A stretch of 35,731 bases of DNA from the NCBI GenBank assembly GCA_020054095.1, contig JAGVMA010000003.1, positions 1 to 35,731 of the forward strand, given 5' to 3'. This document shows positions 1 through 7,978 of this stretch, one piece after another. This stretch comes from Bacteroidia bacterium (GTDB lineage: Bacteria > Bacteroidota > Bacteroidia > JADZBD01). The notes under the pieces are model-generated. The model was not told where the DNA came from, did no database searches, and saw only the letters and a program-made list of their open reading frames with translations. Each line of letters begins with the position of its first letter. Position 1 is the first letter of the stretch. The position numbers and the translations under genes were made by a program.

Positions 1-278
1 CCAACTGCCTTTTTTAAGATATCCCTCTCCAGTTTAACTTCATAAAGTTCTTTACGAAGTTTTGCTAATTCTAATTCATCTTTACTTTTCTGTTTTCCAA
101 CTTTGTCTTCCTCAGATAAAATGAGCTTCCCTTCTTTATAGGCTTTTCGCCACAATCGAAGCGTTTCTACATATACATTTAATTCATCTGCAACGCTTTG
201 GATGTTGCCTCGCTCGGTGCTTAATTCTACAGCTTTTATTTTAAATTCTTTGCCGTAACGACTTCTTACTTGTTTCAT
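1..278 (-). CDS. IS3-family transposase OrfA, partial
   Basis: This is the OrfA protein of an IS3-type transposase, a small helix-turn-helix protein that binds the element ends. It starts at ATG 276-278 with MKQVRSRYGKEFK and then shows the HTH segment (SVADELNVYVETLRLWRK). A charged coiled-coil stretch follows, ending in ERDILKKAVG at the window edge. The last codons lie on the run A AAA AAG (minus strand, bases 15-9), the classic -1 slippery heptamer at which IS3 elements make the OrfAB fusion. The 3' end and orfB are cut off by the window edge. The family assignment rests on the HTH plus 'ERDILKKA' signature and the slippery site. Confidence 0.88.
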   Translation of the reverse strand, partial: MKQVRSRYGKEFKIKAVELSTERGNIQSVADELNVYVETLRLWRKAYKEGKLILSEEDKVGKQKSKDELELAKLRKELYEVKLERDILKKAV

Positions 279-321
279 GGATCTAAGGTCGCGATTTTAA
301 ACTAAATAATTTGTCCACTCA
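1..321 (-). mobile_element. IS3-family insertion sequence, one end
   Basis: This is one end of an IS3-family element whose body continues to the left of the window. The outer end appears to be at about 321, where the minus strand reads TGAGTGGACAAA. Starting with TG is usual for IS3-family inverted repeats. OrfA starts 43 bases inside this end. The other end, orfB and the target duplication lie outside the window, so the boundary is inferred from one side only. Confidence 0.75.
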
Positions 322-329
322 AAGGTAGG

Positions 330-521
330 AACTCCTCAATTGAGTTGGTGGAGCAAATTGGTCAGATTATTAAACATGATTTTACAGGCGATTGGGACAA
401 GAAAAGTATATTTGCAAAAAAAGATGGTTTATCGGCAAATGTAAACGAAGAGTATTGGAAGGAAAAGTATATTGCCTTAATGGAAAAATATCTTGCTCTA
501 TTGGAGTCAATAGGCGAATGA
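330..521 (+). pseudogene. 3' remnant of a gene truncated by the IS element
   Basis: An open frame of about 63 codons runs from the IS end to TGA at 519-521, with no plausible start codon or promoter of its own. The peptide begins NSSIELVEQIG and ends in an aromatic, charged helix (EEYWKEKYIALMEKYLALLE). From memory, that kind of tail is found in Bacteroidota XRE-type helix-turn-helix regulators, whose DNA-binding domain would lie upstream. Only the C-terminus survives; the N-terminal part was presumably lost or displaced when the IS3 element landed at about 321. The family call is tentative. Confidence 0.5.
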
Positions 522-611
522 AAAGTACAAAGCATTTTTAAACACAACATTCCAAACTTTTTTACCTTTATGAGCTAATTTGTAAGCACTTATTAAATTA
601 GTATAAATACT

Positions 612-1988
612 ATGAACACATTAATACTTATATCATCACTTGGCGGATTTGCAATGCTTGCCGATATTTTAAAGTTGCGCAAATTAGTGTACCCCATAGC
701 ATTGCTTGGGCTTATAGGTGCAGCTGCTCTTGCTGCTTTAGATTGGAATGGCGGACAGCTTGCCCCAATTTTTAAGGGTATGCTTGAGTTCGATCACTTT
801 GCAATCCTGTTCAGCATTGTAATGATTGTAACGCTTTTCTTTTGGCTACTCATGTCGCAAAAATATTTAGATGATGAAGCACACGCGATTGATCATATTG
901 CATTAGTATTATTTGCACTGGTTGGCGGCTTGTGTATGGTATCGTATCAAAATCTTACCATGCTTTTTATCGGCATCGAAATACTTTCTATCTCCATGTA
1001 TGTTTTATGCGGAAGCAATAAAAACGATTTATCGTCAAACGAATCGGCATTAAAATATTTTTTAATGGGCTCGTTTGCTACCGGCTTTTTATTGTTTGGC
1101 ATTGCATTAATTTATGGTGCCACCGGCAGTTTCGATATTATGACTATTGCCGATAGCATTGGCGAAAATTACCAAGATTACAATGTATTAGTTTACTCGG
1201 GTGTTATTATGCTGCTCATTGGCATGTTGTTTAAAGTATCGGCCGTGCCATTCCACTTTTGGGCGCCCGATGTATATCAAGGCGCGCCAACGCATGTAAC
1301 AGCTTACATGGCAACCATTGTAAAAACGGCTGCGTTTGCTGCCTTCTTCCGCTTGTTTTTTGTTTTCTCTACAGTAACGGGCGCTTGGTTAGATATTTTA
1401 ACGGTTGTAATTGCGCTTACCATTATTGTAAGTAACACTACTGCGGTTTTTCAGCAAAACGTGAAACGTATGTTAGCATACTCAAGCATATCTCATGCGG
1501 GTTATATGTTGCTTGCATTAATTAGTTTAAGTGCGCTTTCTATTAACTCGGTTTTGTTTTATACTGCCGCTTATTCTATTGGTAGCATTGCGGCATTCAC
1601 CGTATTACTAATTGTAGCATCAGGTAAAAATGATTTAAGTTTTGATGCGTTTAATGGATTGGCAAAATCAAATCCGGTGCTTGCATTTGTGATGACGTTG
1701 GCAATGCTATCGTTGGCCGGAATACCGCCTACTGCAGGGTTTTTTGCCAAATACACTGTGTTTAATGCTGCGTTAAATGGGGGCCACACCGCTATTGTAT
1801 TAATAGCCGTAATTGGTTCGCTTATTAGTTTGTATTATTATTTTAAAGTGATTATTGCAATGTATTTTAAATCGGGCGAAAGCGATACCTATCAACTTGC
1901 CAATGTGCAACAACTCTTGCTGGTATTAACATCGGCACTCACCATTGCACTGGGTTTGTTCCCCGATTTGATTTTACGCTGGATGTAG
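612..1988 (+). CDS. nuoN: NADH-quinone oxidoreductase subunit N
   Basis: This is the NuoN membrane subunit of respiratory complex I, one of the three antiporter-like proton-pumping subunits. The 458-residue length is normal for the family and the protein is almost entirely hydrophobic helices. The key charged residues are present: Glu123 in GIEILSISMYVL, Lys208 in GMLFKVSAVPFHFWAPDVY and Lys238 in ATIVKTAAF, together with the YQGAPTHVTAYMA segment of the proton_antipo_M domain. NuoN is normally the last gene of the nuo operon, directly behind nuoM. Here the upstream side holds an IS end and a gene remnant, so either the operon has been split or the other subunits lie elsewhere. No clear promoter or ribosome site was found ahead of ATG 612. 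It could only be confused with NuoM or Mrp antiporter subunits, and the length and N-terminus favour NuoN. Confidence 0.93.
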   Translation: MNTLILISSLGGFAMLADILKLRKLVYPIALLGLIGAAALAALDWNGGQLAPIFKGMLEFDHFAILFSIVMIVTLFFWLLMSQKYLDDEAHAIDHIALVLFALVGGLCMVSYQNLTMLFIGIEILSISMYVLCGSNKNDLSSNESALKYFLMGSFATGFLLFGIALIYGATGSFDIMTIADSIGENYQDYNVLVYSGVIMLLIGMLFKVSAVPFHFWAPDVYQGAPTHVTAYMATIVKTAAFAAFFRLFFVFSTVTGAWLDILTVVIALTIIVSNTTAVFQQNVKRMLAYSSISHAGYMLLALISLSALSINSVLFYTAAYSIGSIAAFTVLLIVASGKNDLSFDAFNGLAKSNPVLAFVMTLAMLSLAGIPPTAGFFAKYTVFNAALNGGHTAIVLIAVIGSLISLYYYFKVIIAMYFKSGESDTYQLANVQQLLLVLTSALTIALGLFPDLILRWM

Positions 1989-1992
1989 TTTT

Positions 1993-2026
1993 TATACGTA
2001 TATTCGCATTAATAAATATACGTATG
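1993..2026 (+). promoter_or_regulatory. Tandem palindromic operator of the toxin-antitoxin pair
   Basis: The perfect palindrome TATACGTATA occurs at 1993-2002, and a 9/10 copy (TATACGTATG) occurs at 2017-2026. Their centres are 24 bases apart. The second copy covers the ATG of the antitoxin (2024-2026) and the first starts 5 bases after the nuoN stop codon. Paired palindromes over the start of an antitoxin gene are the usual layout of autoregulated toxin-antitoxin operators. Binding by the DUF6364 antitoxin is inferred. Confidence 0.6.
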
Positions 2027-2272
2027 ACTACAAAACTCACATTATCAATAGAAGAAGGAATTATAAAGCATGCAAAAAAGTATGCGGAGAAAAAAGGGCG
2101 GTCTCTTTCTGAAATAATACAGTCCTATTTAGAGGCACTTACATTAAACCGGAAAGAAGAAAAAGAAATTTCACCTAAAATAAAAAAACTTTTAGGCGCA
2201 GTAAAATTGCCGAAAGATGCCGACTACAAAAAAATACTTGCCGAAGAATTATCTAAAAAAAGAAATAAATGA
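2024..2272 (+). CDS. DUF6364-family antitoxin
   Basis: This is an 82-residue basic protein of the DUF6364 type, the antitoxin partner commonly found beside PIN-domain toxins in Bacteroidota. The N-terminus (KLTLSIEEGIIKHAKKYAEKKG, then RSLSEIIQSYLEAL) has the beta-strand plus two-helix pattern of ribbon-helix-helix DNA-binding proteins. The lysine-rich C-terminal half would wrap the toxin. Its stop overlaps the toxin start in an ATGA, so the two are translationally coupled. The start codon lies inside a palindromic operator, and there is no Shine-Dalgarno sequence. Autorepression is inferred from that layout. The operon sits 35 bases after nuoN and could also receive read-through from it. Confidence 0.82.
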   Translation: MTTKLTLSIEEGIIKHAKKYAEKKGRSLSEIIQSYLEALTLNRKEEKEISPKIKKLLGAVKLPKDADYKKILAEELSKKRNK

Positions 2273-2685
2273 AGCATCTTTTTTTAGATACTAACGTGGT
2301 TTTAGATTTTTTATCTGACAGAAAACCACACTCAACAGATGCCGCTGTTTTATTCGAACTTGCCGAAAAAGAAAAAGTGACGCTGCACCTCTCGGCAATA
2401 TCATACAATAATATTTACTATATCATCAGAAGAGTGGTGGGGTACAAGAAAGCACTTGCGCTACTGAGCGAGATAGCAGAATTGGTTTATTGTATTGAGT
2501 TGAATGAGGGAATTATAAACAAGGCAATGAAATCTGATTTTCCTGACTTTGAAGATGCCATACAATTTTACAGCGCTCTATCAAATAATAAAATAAATGC
2601 AATAGTAACGCGCAACACTAAGGATTATAAAAAAAGTACAATTTCAATAGTGTCGCCAAAGGAGGCGGTTACCATCATTAATTAA
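2269..2685 (+). CDS. PIN-domain ribonuclease toxin (VapC-like)
   Basis: This 138-residue PIN-domain protein is the predicted RNase toxin of the pair; such toxins cut tRNA or rRNA with Mg2+ held by acidic residues. Visible signatures are FLDTNVVLDFL with Asp7 and Asp13, the PDFEDAIQFYSA segment with Asp93, Glu95 and Asp96, and the strand motif VTRNTKDY near residue 113. The middle position that carries a Glu in classic VapC reads SAISYNNIYYI, with Asn instead. That pattern belongs to the PIN_3-like branch common in this phylum, so it is not evidence of inactivation. It overlaps the antitoxin by 4 bases, and the transporter gene starts 3 bases after its stop. Confidence 0.85.
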   Translation: MKHLFLDTNVVLDFLSDRKPHSTDAAVLFELAEKEKVTLHLSAISYNNIYYIIRRVVGYKKALALLSEIAELVYCIELNEGIINKAMKSDFPDFEDAIQFYSALSNNKINAIVTRNTKDYKKSTISIVSPKEAVTIIN

Positions 2686-2688
2686 TTT

Positions 2689-4146
2689 ATGTCATCGTCA
2701 AATAAACTAACCTTATTTATTTTTGTTGCATTACTGCTCGGCATTGGCATTGGCTGTTGGCTTAATGTGCAATACCCGGCTCCCGAAAAAAAATCGTACA
2801 CGCAATCAGTTGCCGATGCAAAAAAACTGCTCACCGGTTTTGAGCAACGCAAAACACCGGTTAATCAGTACACTGCTATTATTGCGGATAGCGCAAAAAA
2901 CGATAAAGCAAAATGGGAAGAATTAATTACGGCTGTGCAAAAAGAAAAAAGCGGTTCGTCATTATCACAACAATTAGAAAAAACAATAAAGCGCGATGAG
3001 CAAATAAGCCCAACGCTTAAATCAATACTCGATTACATTACCATTTTTACCGATATTTTTTTACGGCTTATTAAAATGATAATTGCCCCGCTTGTTTTTT
3101 CCACGCTGGTGGTGGGCGTTGCTAAACTAGGCGATTTAAATGCGGTGGGGCGCATTGGCGGAAAAACTATGCTTTGGTTTATTTCAGCTTCATTTGTTTC
3201 GCTGCTGCTGGGCTGCTTGCTTGTAAATATTTTTAAGCCCGGCTTAATGATGGATTTAGAATTGCCTTTTGCCGGTGCTGATAGCGGAATTGATAAAGCC
3301 GCCATGACGCTGAAAAATTTTATTACACACATCATCCCATCGAGTGTGGCCGATGCAATGGCGCATAACGAAATTTTGCAAATAGTAATTTTCTCACTCT
3401 TTTTTGGAGTTGCCACTGCAGCAATGGGCACAAAAGGAAAAGTAATAATTGATTTTTTTGATGCCGTGGGGCATGTGATGTTAAAAATTACAACTTATGT
3501 AATGTACGTGGCGCCACTCGCAGTATTTGCCGCCATCACGGCAGTGGTAGCAAAAAAAGGATTAGGCGTTTTAAGCACTTACGCCATTTTTATTGGCGAA
3601 TTTTACAGCGGCCTTTTATTGCTTTGGCTCATTTTATTATTAGTTGGATTCATATTAGTCCGCAAGCGTATTTTTACATTAATAAAATATTTGCGCGAAG
3701 CATTGCTGCTTGCGTTTTCTACCGCCAGCAGCGAAGCCGCTTACCCAAAAATGTTAGAACAGTTGGAGCGATTTGGTTGCCCTAATCGTATTGTGAGTTT
3801 TGTTTTGCCGCTCGGTTATTCTTTTAATCTCGATGGCTCGATGATGTACATGACTTTTGCAAGCATATTTATTGCACAAAGCTATGGCATTGCTATGCCT
3901 ATTGAAACACAATTATCAATGCTATTAGTGCTGATGGTAACAAGCAAAGGCATTGCAGGTGTGCCGCGCGCATCGCTGGTGGTTATTGCCGGCACACTTT
4001 CGTCATTCAATATTCCTGAGGCAGGTTTGCTTTTGCTGCTCGGCATTGATCATATTTTAGACATGGGGCGCTCAGCTACCAATGTGGTAGGCAATGCAGT
4101 GGCAACGGTGGTAGTAAGCCGATGGGAAGGTAATTTAAAAGAATAA
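2689..4146 (+). CDS. Dicarboxylate/amino-acid:cation symporter (DAACS family)
   Basis: This is an inner-membrane secondary transporter of the GltP/DctA family, which takes up dicarboxylates or acidic amino acids with Na+ or H+. Family hallmarks are the serine-rich hairpin TASSEAAYPKMLE (about residues 345-357), the cation-binding NLDGSMMYMT in TM7, the second hairpin GVPRASLVVIAGTL, and RSATNVVGNAVAT in TM8. NLDGS replaces the usual NMDGT. The terminal RSATN favours the dicarboxylate branch, but the substrate cannot be fixed. The 485-residue length exceeds the usual 400-430 because about 75 hydrophilic, lysine-rich residues (roughly 30-105) lie between TM1 and TM2, facing the periplasm. The gene begins 3 bases after the toxin gene, which is an odd operon partner. 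Confidence 0.9.
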   Translation: MSSSNKLTLFIFVALLLGIGIGCWLNVQYPAPEKKSYTQSVADAKKLLTGFEQRKTPVNQYTAIIADSAKNDKAKWEELITAVQKEKSGSSLSQQLEKTIKRDEQISPTLKSILDYITIFTDIFLRLIKMIIAPLVFSTLVVGVAKLGDLNAVGRIGGKTMLWFISASFVSLLLGCLLVNIFKPGLMMDLELPFAGADSGIDKAAMTLKNFITHIIPSSVADAMAHNEILQIVIFSLFFGVATAAMGTKGKVIIDFFDAVGHVMLKITTYVMYVAPLAVFAAITAVVAKKGLGVLSTYAIFIGEFYSGLLLLWLILLLVGFILVRKRIFTLIKYLREALLLAFSTASSEAAYPKMLEQLERFGCPNRIVSFVLPLGYSFNLDGSMMYMTFASIFIAQSYGIAMPIETQLSMLLVLMVTSKGIAGVPRASLVVIAGTLSSFNIPEAGLLLLLGIDHILDMGRSATNVVGNAVATVVVSRWEGNLKE

Positions 4147-4158
4147 TATTTTTTTGCC

Positions 4159-4791
4159 GTGCACGAAACTTGGGAATTTTTAAAAGAACTTACCGACCCT
4201 AATTCGATTATAGAATATGGCGGATTAGCACTTTTACTTGTTGTGGTTTTTGCCGAAACAGGTTTGCTCATCGGTTTTTTTTTGCCTGGCGATTCACTCA
4301 TTTTTATTTCAGGAATAATATGCAGCACCAAACCCGAGTTGCTGAATGTAAATTTATTTTTACTCATCACATCACTCACTGCTGCTGCTGTGCTTGGCAA
4401 TGTAGCAGGGTATTGGTTTGGACGAAAAGCAGGGCCTCCGCTTTTTAAGCGCGATGATTCCATTCTATTTAAAAAAAGATACTTGGAAACCACACACGAT
4501 TTTTATGCTCGGCACGGAGGCAAAGCACTTGTACTGGGCAGGTTTTTGCCCATCATTCGCACCTTTGCACCCATACTTGCCGGAGTTATAAAAATTGATT
4601 TCAAACTTTTTATGCTCTATAATATAACCGGTGCCATTGGCTGGATTGCATCGCTAAGTGTGTGTGGCTATTATTTGGGCCGCTTTGAATGGGTGCGAAA
4701 TAATATAGCTTACATCGTAATTTTTTTAATCGTAATTACCATTATTCCTGTAATAAATACTTACCGCAACGAGCGGAAAAGGGGAGAGTGA
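4159..4791 (+). CDS. DedA family membrane protein
   Basis: This 210-residue inner-membrane protein belongs to the DedA/SNARE-associated (VTT) superfamily. Members act in membrane homeostasis and are thought to flip or recycle lipid carriers. Family motifs are FAETGLLIGFFLPGDS near residue 30, GNVAGYWFGRKAGPPLF near 80, and HGGKALVLGRFLPIIRTFAP near 115, with the characteristic Arg residues. The start is GTG at 4159: the in-frame stop of the transporter is only 12 bases upstream and no ATG lies between, so this GTG is well supported. It follows the symporter closely and is probably co-transcribed. The C-terminus is a membrane helix and a short basic tail. Confidence 0.9.
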   Translation: MHETWEFLKELTDPNSIIEYGGLALLLVVVFAETGLLIGFFLPGDSLIFISGIICSTKPELLNVNLFLLITSLTAAAVLGNVAGYWFGRKAGPPLFKRDDSILFKKRYLETTHDFYARHGGKALVLGRFLPIIRTFAPILAGVIKIDFKLFMLYNITGAIGWIASLSVCGYYLGRFEWVRNNIAYIVIFLIVITIIPVINTYRNERKRGE

Positions 4792-4796
4792 TTTTT

Positions 4797-5592
4797 TTTA
4801 CTCAAAAAACGCACGATTGTGTGAGTGGATGGTTAACTATAATGTTACTTTAAAAAAACATTTGGGCAATAATGTTATTTGGCAAATATCAAATGATACC
4901 TCAATCATGTAAAACGGGATTCAGCCATTGTATGTGAGAACAGATACGATGGGGAACATTTATGTTGCTGGAAATAAAAGTACAAGTGATTTTAAATATT
5001 TCGTAAAAAAATTTGATTCGAATGGTGGATTTTTATGGCATAGTGAAATTAATCCCAGTACGCAAAACGATTTCTTGGAAGATTTACATATTGATAAATT
5101 CGGAAATGCATATTTGGTTGGAACAATAAACGAACCAAATGGCGGTTTTGAAATTGCAAAGTTCAATACGAGTGGTGTGTTAGTGTGGGATATACAGTAT
5201 GATACGAATGTGAGTAATGCGCTATAACCTAAAATTGATGTTGATAGTACCGGTAATGCATATATCTGTGGTAGATATAGAACCACTTCCATAAATACAA
5301 TTCCACAGGTCTAATGCAATGGAGCACCTCGGTTGACACAGTCGGTGTTTCAAATAAAAGTGATTTATCCTTAGACAAACAGGGCAATGGATTATACACT
5401 GTGTATGCAGTTAAAGTGCTTATTAAAAACATTGTTGTGTACACAGTAATTGGCGATGTTGTTTTAGAAAAAAGTATAAATAACCTGCCCAACACACCAC
5501 TTGATATTAGCAATTTAGCTAAAGGTGGCTACTACATAAAAGTTATATCGGCAACGGGAGAAATAAATATTGAAAAATTGATTTATCAGTAA
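4797..5592 (+). pseudogene. Decayed secreted beta-propeller protein with T9SS tail
   Basis: Fragments of one ancestral gene can be followed in two frames. The first frame reads from about 4829 (MVNYNVTLKKHLGNNVIWQI), is broken by TAA at 4910-4912, continues with DTMGNIYVAGNKS and IDKFGNAYLVGTINE, and is broken again at 5225-5227. It goes on with DVDSTGNAYICGRY to another stop near 5315. A frame change then leads to LDKQGNGLYTVYA and a T9SS sorting domain (VYTVIGDVVLEKS to IEKLIYQ). The repeated 'D..GN.Y..G' units are SBBP-type propeller repeats. No signal peptide or start remains, and a deletion seems to have joined a repeat to the tail. This is a non-functional remnant. Confidence 0.8.
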
Positions 5593-5634
5593 TTACATTT
5601 TTGTATTTCTAAAGCAAGGTATAAGAATATAAAA

Positions 5635-6624
5635 CTAATACGCCCAAGTGAGGTAAATAGCGCCCCAAGTAAAACCTCCGCCAAAAGCAGATATTAAAAG
5701 TTTATCGCCTTTTTTTAATTTTTTTTCGTAATCCCAAAGTAATAATGGTATGGTGCCTGCTGTGGTGTTGCCATATTTTTCGATGTTCATCATCACTTTA
5801 TCGTGTCTTAGGTTAATGCGATCGGCAGTGGCATCAATAATGCGCTTGTTGGCTTGGTGCGGCACTAACCATGCCAGGTCTTCGCCTTTTACGTTGTTGC
5901 GCTCAAGCACTTCTACCGATACATCGGCCATGCCTTTAACGGCAAATTTAAAAACAGTTTGTCCTTCTTGCACCACATAGTGCATCTCTTTGTCAATGGT
6001 TTCGTGCGAGGGCGGCATAATAGAACCGCCTGCGGGTTGGTACAAGAAATTACGCCCTGCTCCATCGGCTTTAAGCACAAAATCTTTTATGCCATCGCCA
6101 TCGGTACTTGGTTCTAATAAAACTGCTCCGGCTCCATCGCCAAATATGATGCAGGTAGCACGGTCTTTATAATTTATGATAGACGACATTTTATCGCCAC
6201 CTACAACAATTATTTTTTTGTAACGGCCGGTTTCAATAAACTGTGCGCCTGTAGATAGCGCATAAATAAAGCCCGAGCAAGCAGCCGATAAATCGTAACC
6301 CCAAGCGTTTTTCATGCCCAGTTTATCGCATATTACATTAGATGTAGAAGGGAAAACATAATCTCCCGTGATGGTGCCCACTATTACCATGTCAATTTCT
6401 TCGGGTGCAATATTTTTCTTTTCTAAAATTTCTTTTATCGCTTCCACGCACATCACCGATAGGCCTTGGCTCTCGCCTTTTAAAATTCTGCGCTCTTTAA
6501 TTCCGGTGCGCGATGTAATCCACTCGTCATTGGTCTCTACTAATTTTTCTAACTCTTTATTGCCCAATACATATTCCGGAACATATCCGCCTACGGCTGT
6601 AATGGCTGCTGTTGTTTTACTCAT
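5635..6624 (-). CDS. fabH: 3-oxoacyl-ACP synthase III
   Basis: FabH condenses an acyl-CoA primer with malonyl-ACP to start fatty-acid synthesis; in this phylum branched primers are common. The 329-residue length is typical. The catalytic triad is intact: Cys116 in DLSAACSGF, His256 in VPHQANKRIID and Asn286 in GNTTAGTIP. The oxyanion-region glycines (ISAFGGGFTWGA) close the protein. ATG 6622-6624 gives the expected N-terminus (ITAVGGYVPEYVLGN). It lies downstream of plsX in the yceD-rpmF-plsX-fabH order. The 168-base gap after plsX is filled with small hairpins, so its expression may differ from the front of the operon. No good promoter was seen in that gap. Confidence 0.96.
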   Translation of the reverse strand: MSKTTAAITAVGGYVPEYVLGNKELEKLVETNDEWITSRTGIKERRILKGESQGLSVMCVEAIKEILEKKNIAPEEIDMVIVGTITGDYVFPSTSNVICDKLGMKNAWGYDLSAACSGFIYALSTGAQFIETGRYKKIIVVGGDKMSSIINYKDRATCIIFGDGAGAVLLEPSTDGDGIKDFVLKADGAGRNFLYQPAGGSIMPPSHETIDKEMHYVVQEGQTVFKFAVKGMADVSVEVLERNNVKGEDLAWLVPHQANKRIIDATADRINLRHDKVMMNIEKYGNTTAGTIPLLLWDYEKKLKKGDKLLISAFGGGFTWGAIYLTWAY

Positions 6625-6711
6625 GGATTAAATATTAAAAACGGTTAAAAAATTATGCCGACAAAAGTGGAAAAAGCCCACGATATATCAAAATAGAAAA
6701 AATTTACTGAA

Positions 6712-6774
6712 ACGCTTGTTAGCGAGACTTTGCGCTTTAGCATAATTAGTCGAACTAATTCCGCTTTTTAGCGG
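6712..6774 (-). other. Cluster of small hairpins between plsX and fabH
   Basis: Read on the minus (operon) strand, the gap holds CCGCTAAAAAGCGG (6774-6761), a 7-bp stem with a 3-base loop (6760-6744, halves AATTAGT and ACTAATT), a weaker TGCTAAAGCGCA (6742-6731), and CGCTAACAAGCG (6724-6713). Three of them share a GCTAA...GCG core, as if one short element had been repeated and had drifted. T-rich sequence follows at about 6705-6695. It could be a processing site, a weak terminator or a degraded repeat; the sequence does not decide. Confidence 0.45.
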
Positions 6775-6792
6775 GATTGAAAATTAATCTGA

Positions 6793-7731
6793 TTACTGAA
6801 ATGCCTGTTTTATTTTATCGGCAAGGTTTACTTCAGCCACGTCTTTTGCAAGAAGTATCATGTTTTTTATGGCCTTATCGTTAGATATGCCATGGCCTAT
6901 AATTACGGTGCCGTTAATTCCCAAAATAGGAGTACCTCCATAGTTTTCGTAATTGAAGCGTGCAAAATAATCGTCAACAATGCCGCGCTTGCGCATGATA
7001 GTATAAAATGCTTCGGCTTCCTTTAAAACTACATTTCCGGTAAATCCTTCGCACACTATCACATCGGCTTTATCGTTAAATAAATCGCGCCCTTCCACAT
7101 TGCCGTAAAAATTAAAGTCTTTCGATTCTTTCATTAAATTGTGTGCTGCTTGTGCCACCAGGTTCCCTTTTTCGGGCTCTTCGCCAATGTTAAGCAAGCC
7201 CACTTTGGGATTATCAATTTTGTAAACATACTTTGCATACAGCGATCCTAAAATACCAAATTGGTAAAGCACATCGGGTTTGCAATCGGCATTAGTACCC
7301 ACATCTAATATTAAACCAAATCCGCCTTTTTCTTTAGGTAATATTGAAGTAATACATGGGCGAATAACGCCCGGAACCGCTTTTACCGTGTACATAGAGC
7401 CCACAAGCATAGCGCCTGTATTGCCTGCACTTGCAAAAGCATCAATTTTGTTTTCTTTTAAAAGTTTAAACCCAACGTAAATAGATGAATTGGGTTTTTG
7501 TGTAAATGCTTTGGTAGGATGCTCGCCCATACCAATAACATCGGGGGCGTGCACAATTTCGAAATTCGCAACCGGTGCGTTTAGCTTTTGTAATTCGGCT
7601 TTAATAGCAGTTTCATCGCCTATTAAAACTAATTTACAATCGGCCGATAGTTCTTTAACTGCAAGCAATGCACCTGCAACAGTAGCTGCCGGAGCATAAT
7701 CGCCTCCAAGTATGTCAATTCCTATTTTCAG
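6793..7731 (-). CDS. plsX: Phosphate acyltransferase PlsX
   Basis: PlsX makes acyl-phosphate from acyl-ACP for phospholipid synthesis. The N-terminus KIGIDILGGDYAPAATVAGA is the family signature and lies upstream of the first conventional start codon in frame (TTG at 7668). Only three codons separate a preceding in-frame TAA (7743-7741) from CTG at 7731-7729, and that CTG sits exactly where the family's initiator Met is expected. Starting there gives 312 residues, the usual length. Other conserved segments are SAGNTGAMLVGS, LDVGTNADCKP, NIGEEPEKGN and CEGFTGNVVLK. It starts 12 bases after rpmF in the operon. The non-standard CTG start, or a mutation of an original ATG, is the one oddity. Confidence 0.93.
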   Translation of the reverse strand: MKIGIDILGGDYAPAATVAGALLAVKELSADCKLVLIGDETAIKAELQKLNAPVANFEIVHAPDVIGMGEHPTKAFTQKPNSSIYVGFKLLKENKIDAFASAGNTGAMLVGSMYTVKAVPGVIRPCITSILPKEKGGFGLILDVGTNADCKPDVLYQFGILGSLYAKYVYKIDNPKVGLLNIGEEPEKGNLVAQAAHNLMKESKDFNFYGNVEGRDLFNDKADVIVCEGFTGNVVLKEAEAFYTIMRKRGIVDDYFARFNYENYGGTPILGINGTVIIGHGISNDKAIKNMILLAKDVAEVNLADKIKQAFQ

Positions 7732-7743
7732 CGAACTGTATTA

Positions 7744-7935
7744 TTAAGCGTTAACTTCTTTTTCCATCACCACTTTACCACGATAGTAAAGTTTGCCATC
7801 GTGCCAATAAGCACGGTGTGAAAGATGAGTTTCGCCTGTTACCGAACATACCGACATGGTAGGAACTTCGGCTTTATAATGTGTTCTGCGGCTACGGCTA
7901 CGAGCCTTAGAGTGTCTTCGTTTTGGATTAGGCAT
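7744..7935 (-). CDS. rpmF: 50S ribosomal protein L32
   Basis: L32 is a small protein of the large ribosomal subunit. The 63 residues begin [20 protein letters not shown], the universal L32 start. Only one Cys (Cys30 in [17 protein letters not shown]) remains where zinc-type L32 has four, so this is the zinc-free form usual in Bacteroidota. The C-terminal [14 protein letters not shown] is also typical. It sits between the YceD homologue and plsX, the widely conserved order that links ribosome and membrane synthesis, with a 43-base gap upstream and 12 bases downstream. It ends in TAA, followed directly by a second in-frame TAA. Confidence 0.97.
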   Translation of the reverse strand: MPNPKRRHSKARSRSRRTHYKAEVPTMSVCSVTGETHLSHRAYWHDGKLYYRGKVVMEKEVNA

Positions 7936-7978
7936 TTTATATTTATTTTATTGTTTAACTTTTATTTTATAATTGGTT

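Noticed and set aside
3033-3431. 132-codon open frame on the minus strand
   Set aside because: Antisense to the symporter core (TM2 to TM4 region); no motif.
4050-4493. 147-codon open frame on the minus strand
   Set aside because: It covers the opposite strand of two conserved membrane-protein genes; its serine- and lysine-rich translation is typical of antisense frames.
6724-6774. CRISPR-like array from the repeated GCTAA...GCG units
   Set aside because: The units are short, imperfect hairpins of different length without spacers of constant size, and no cas genes are in the window.
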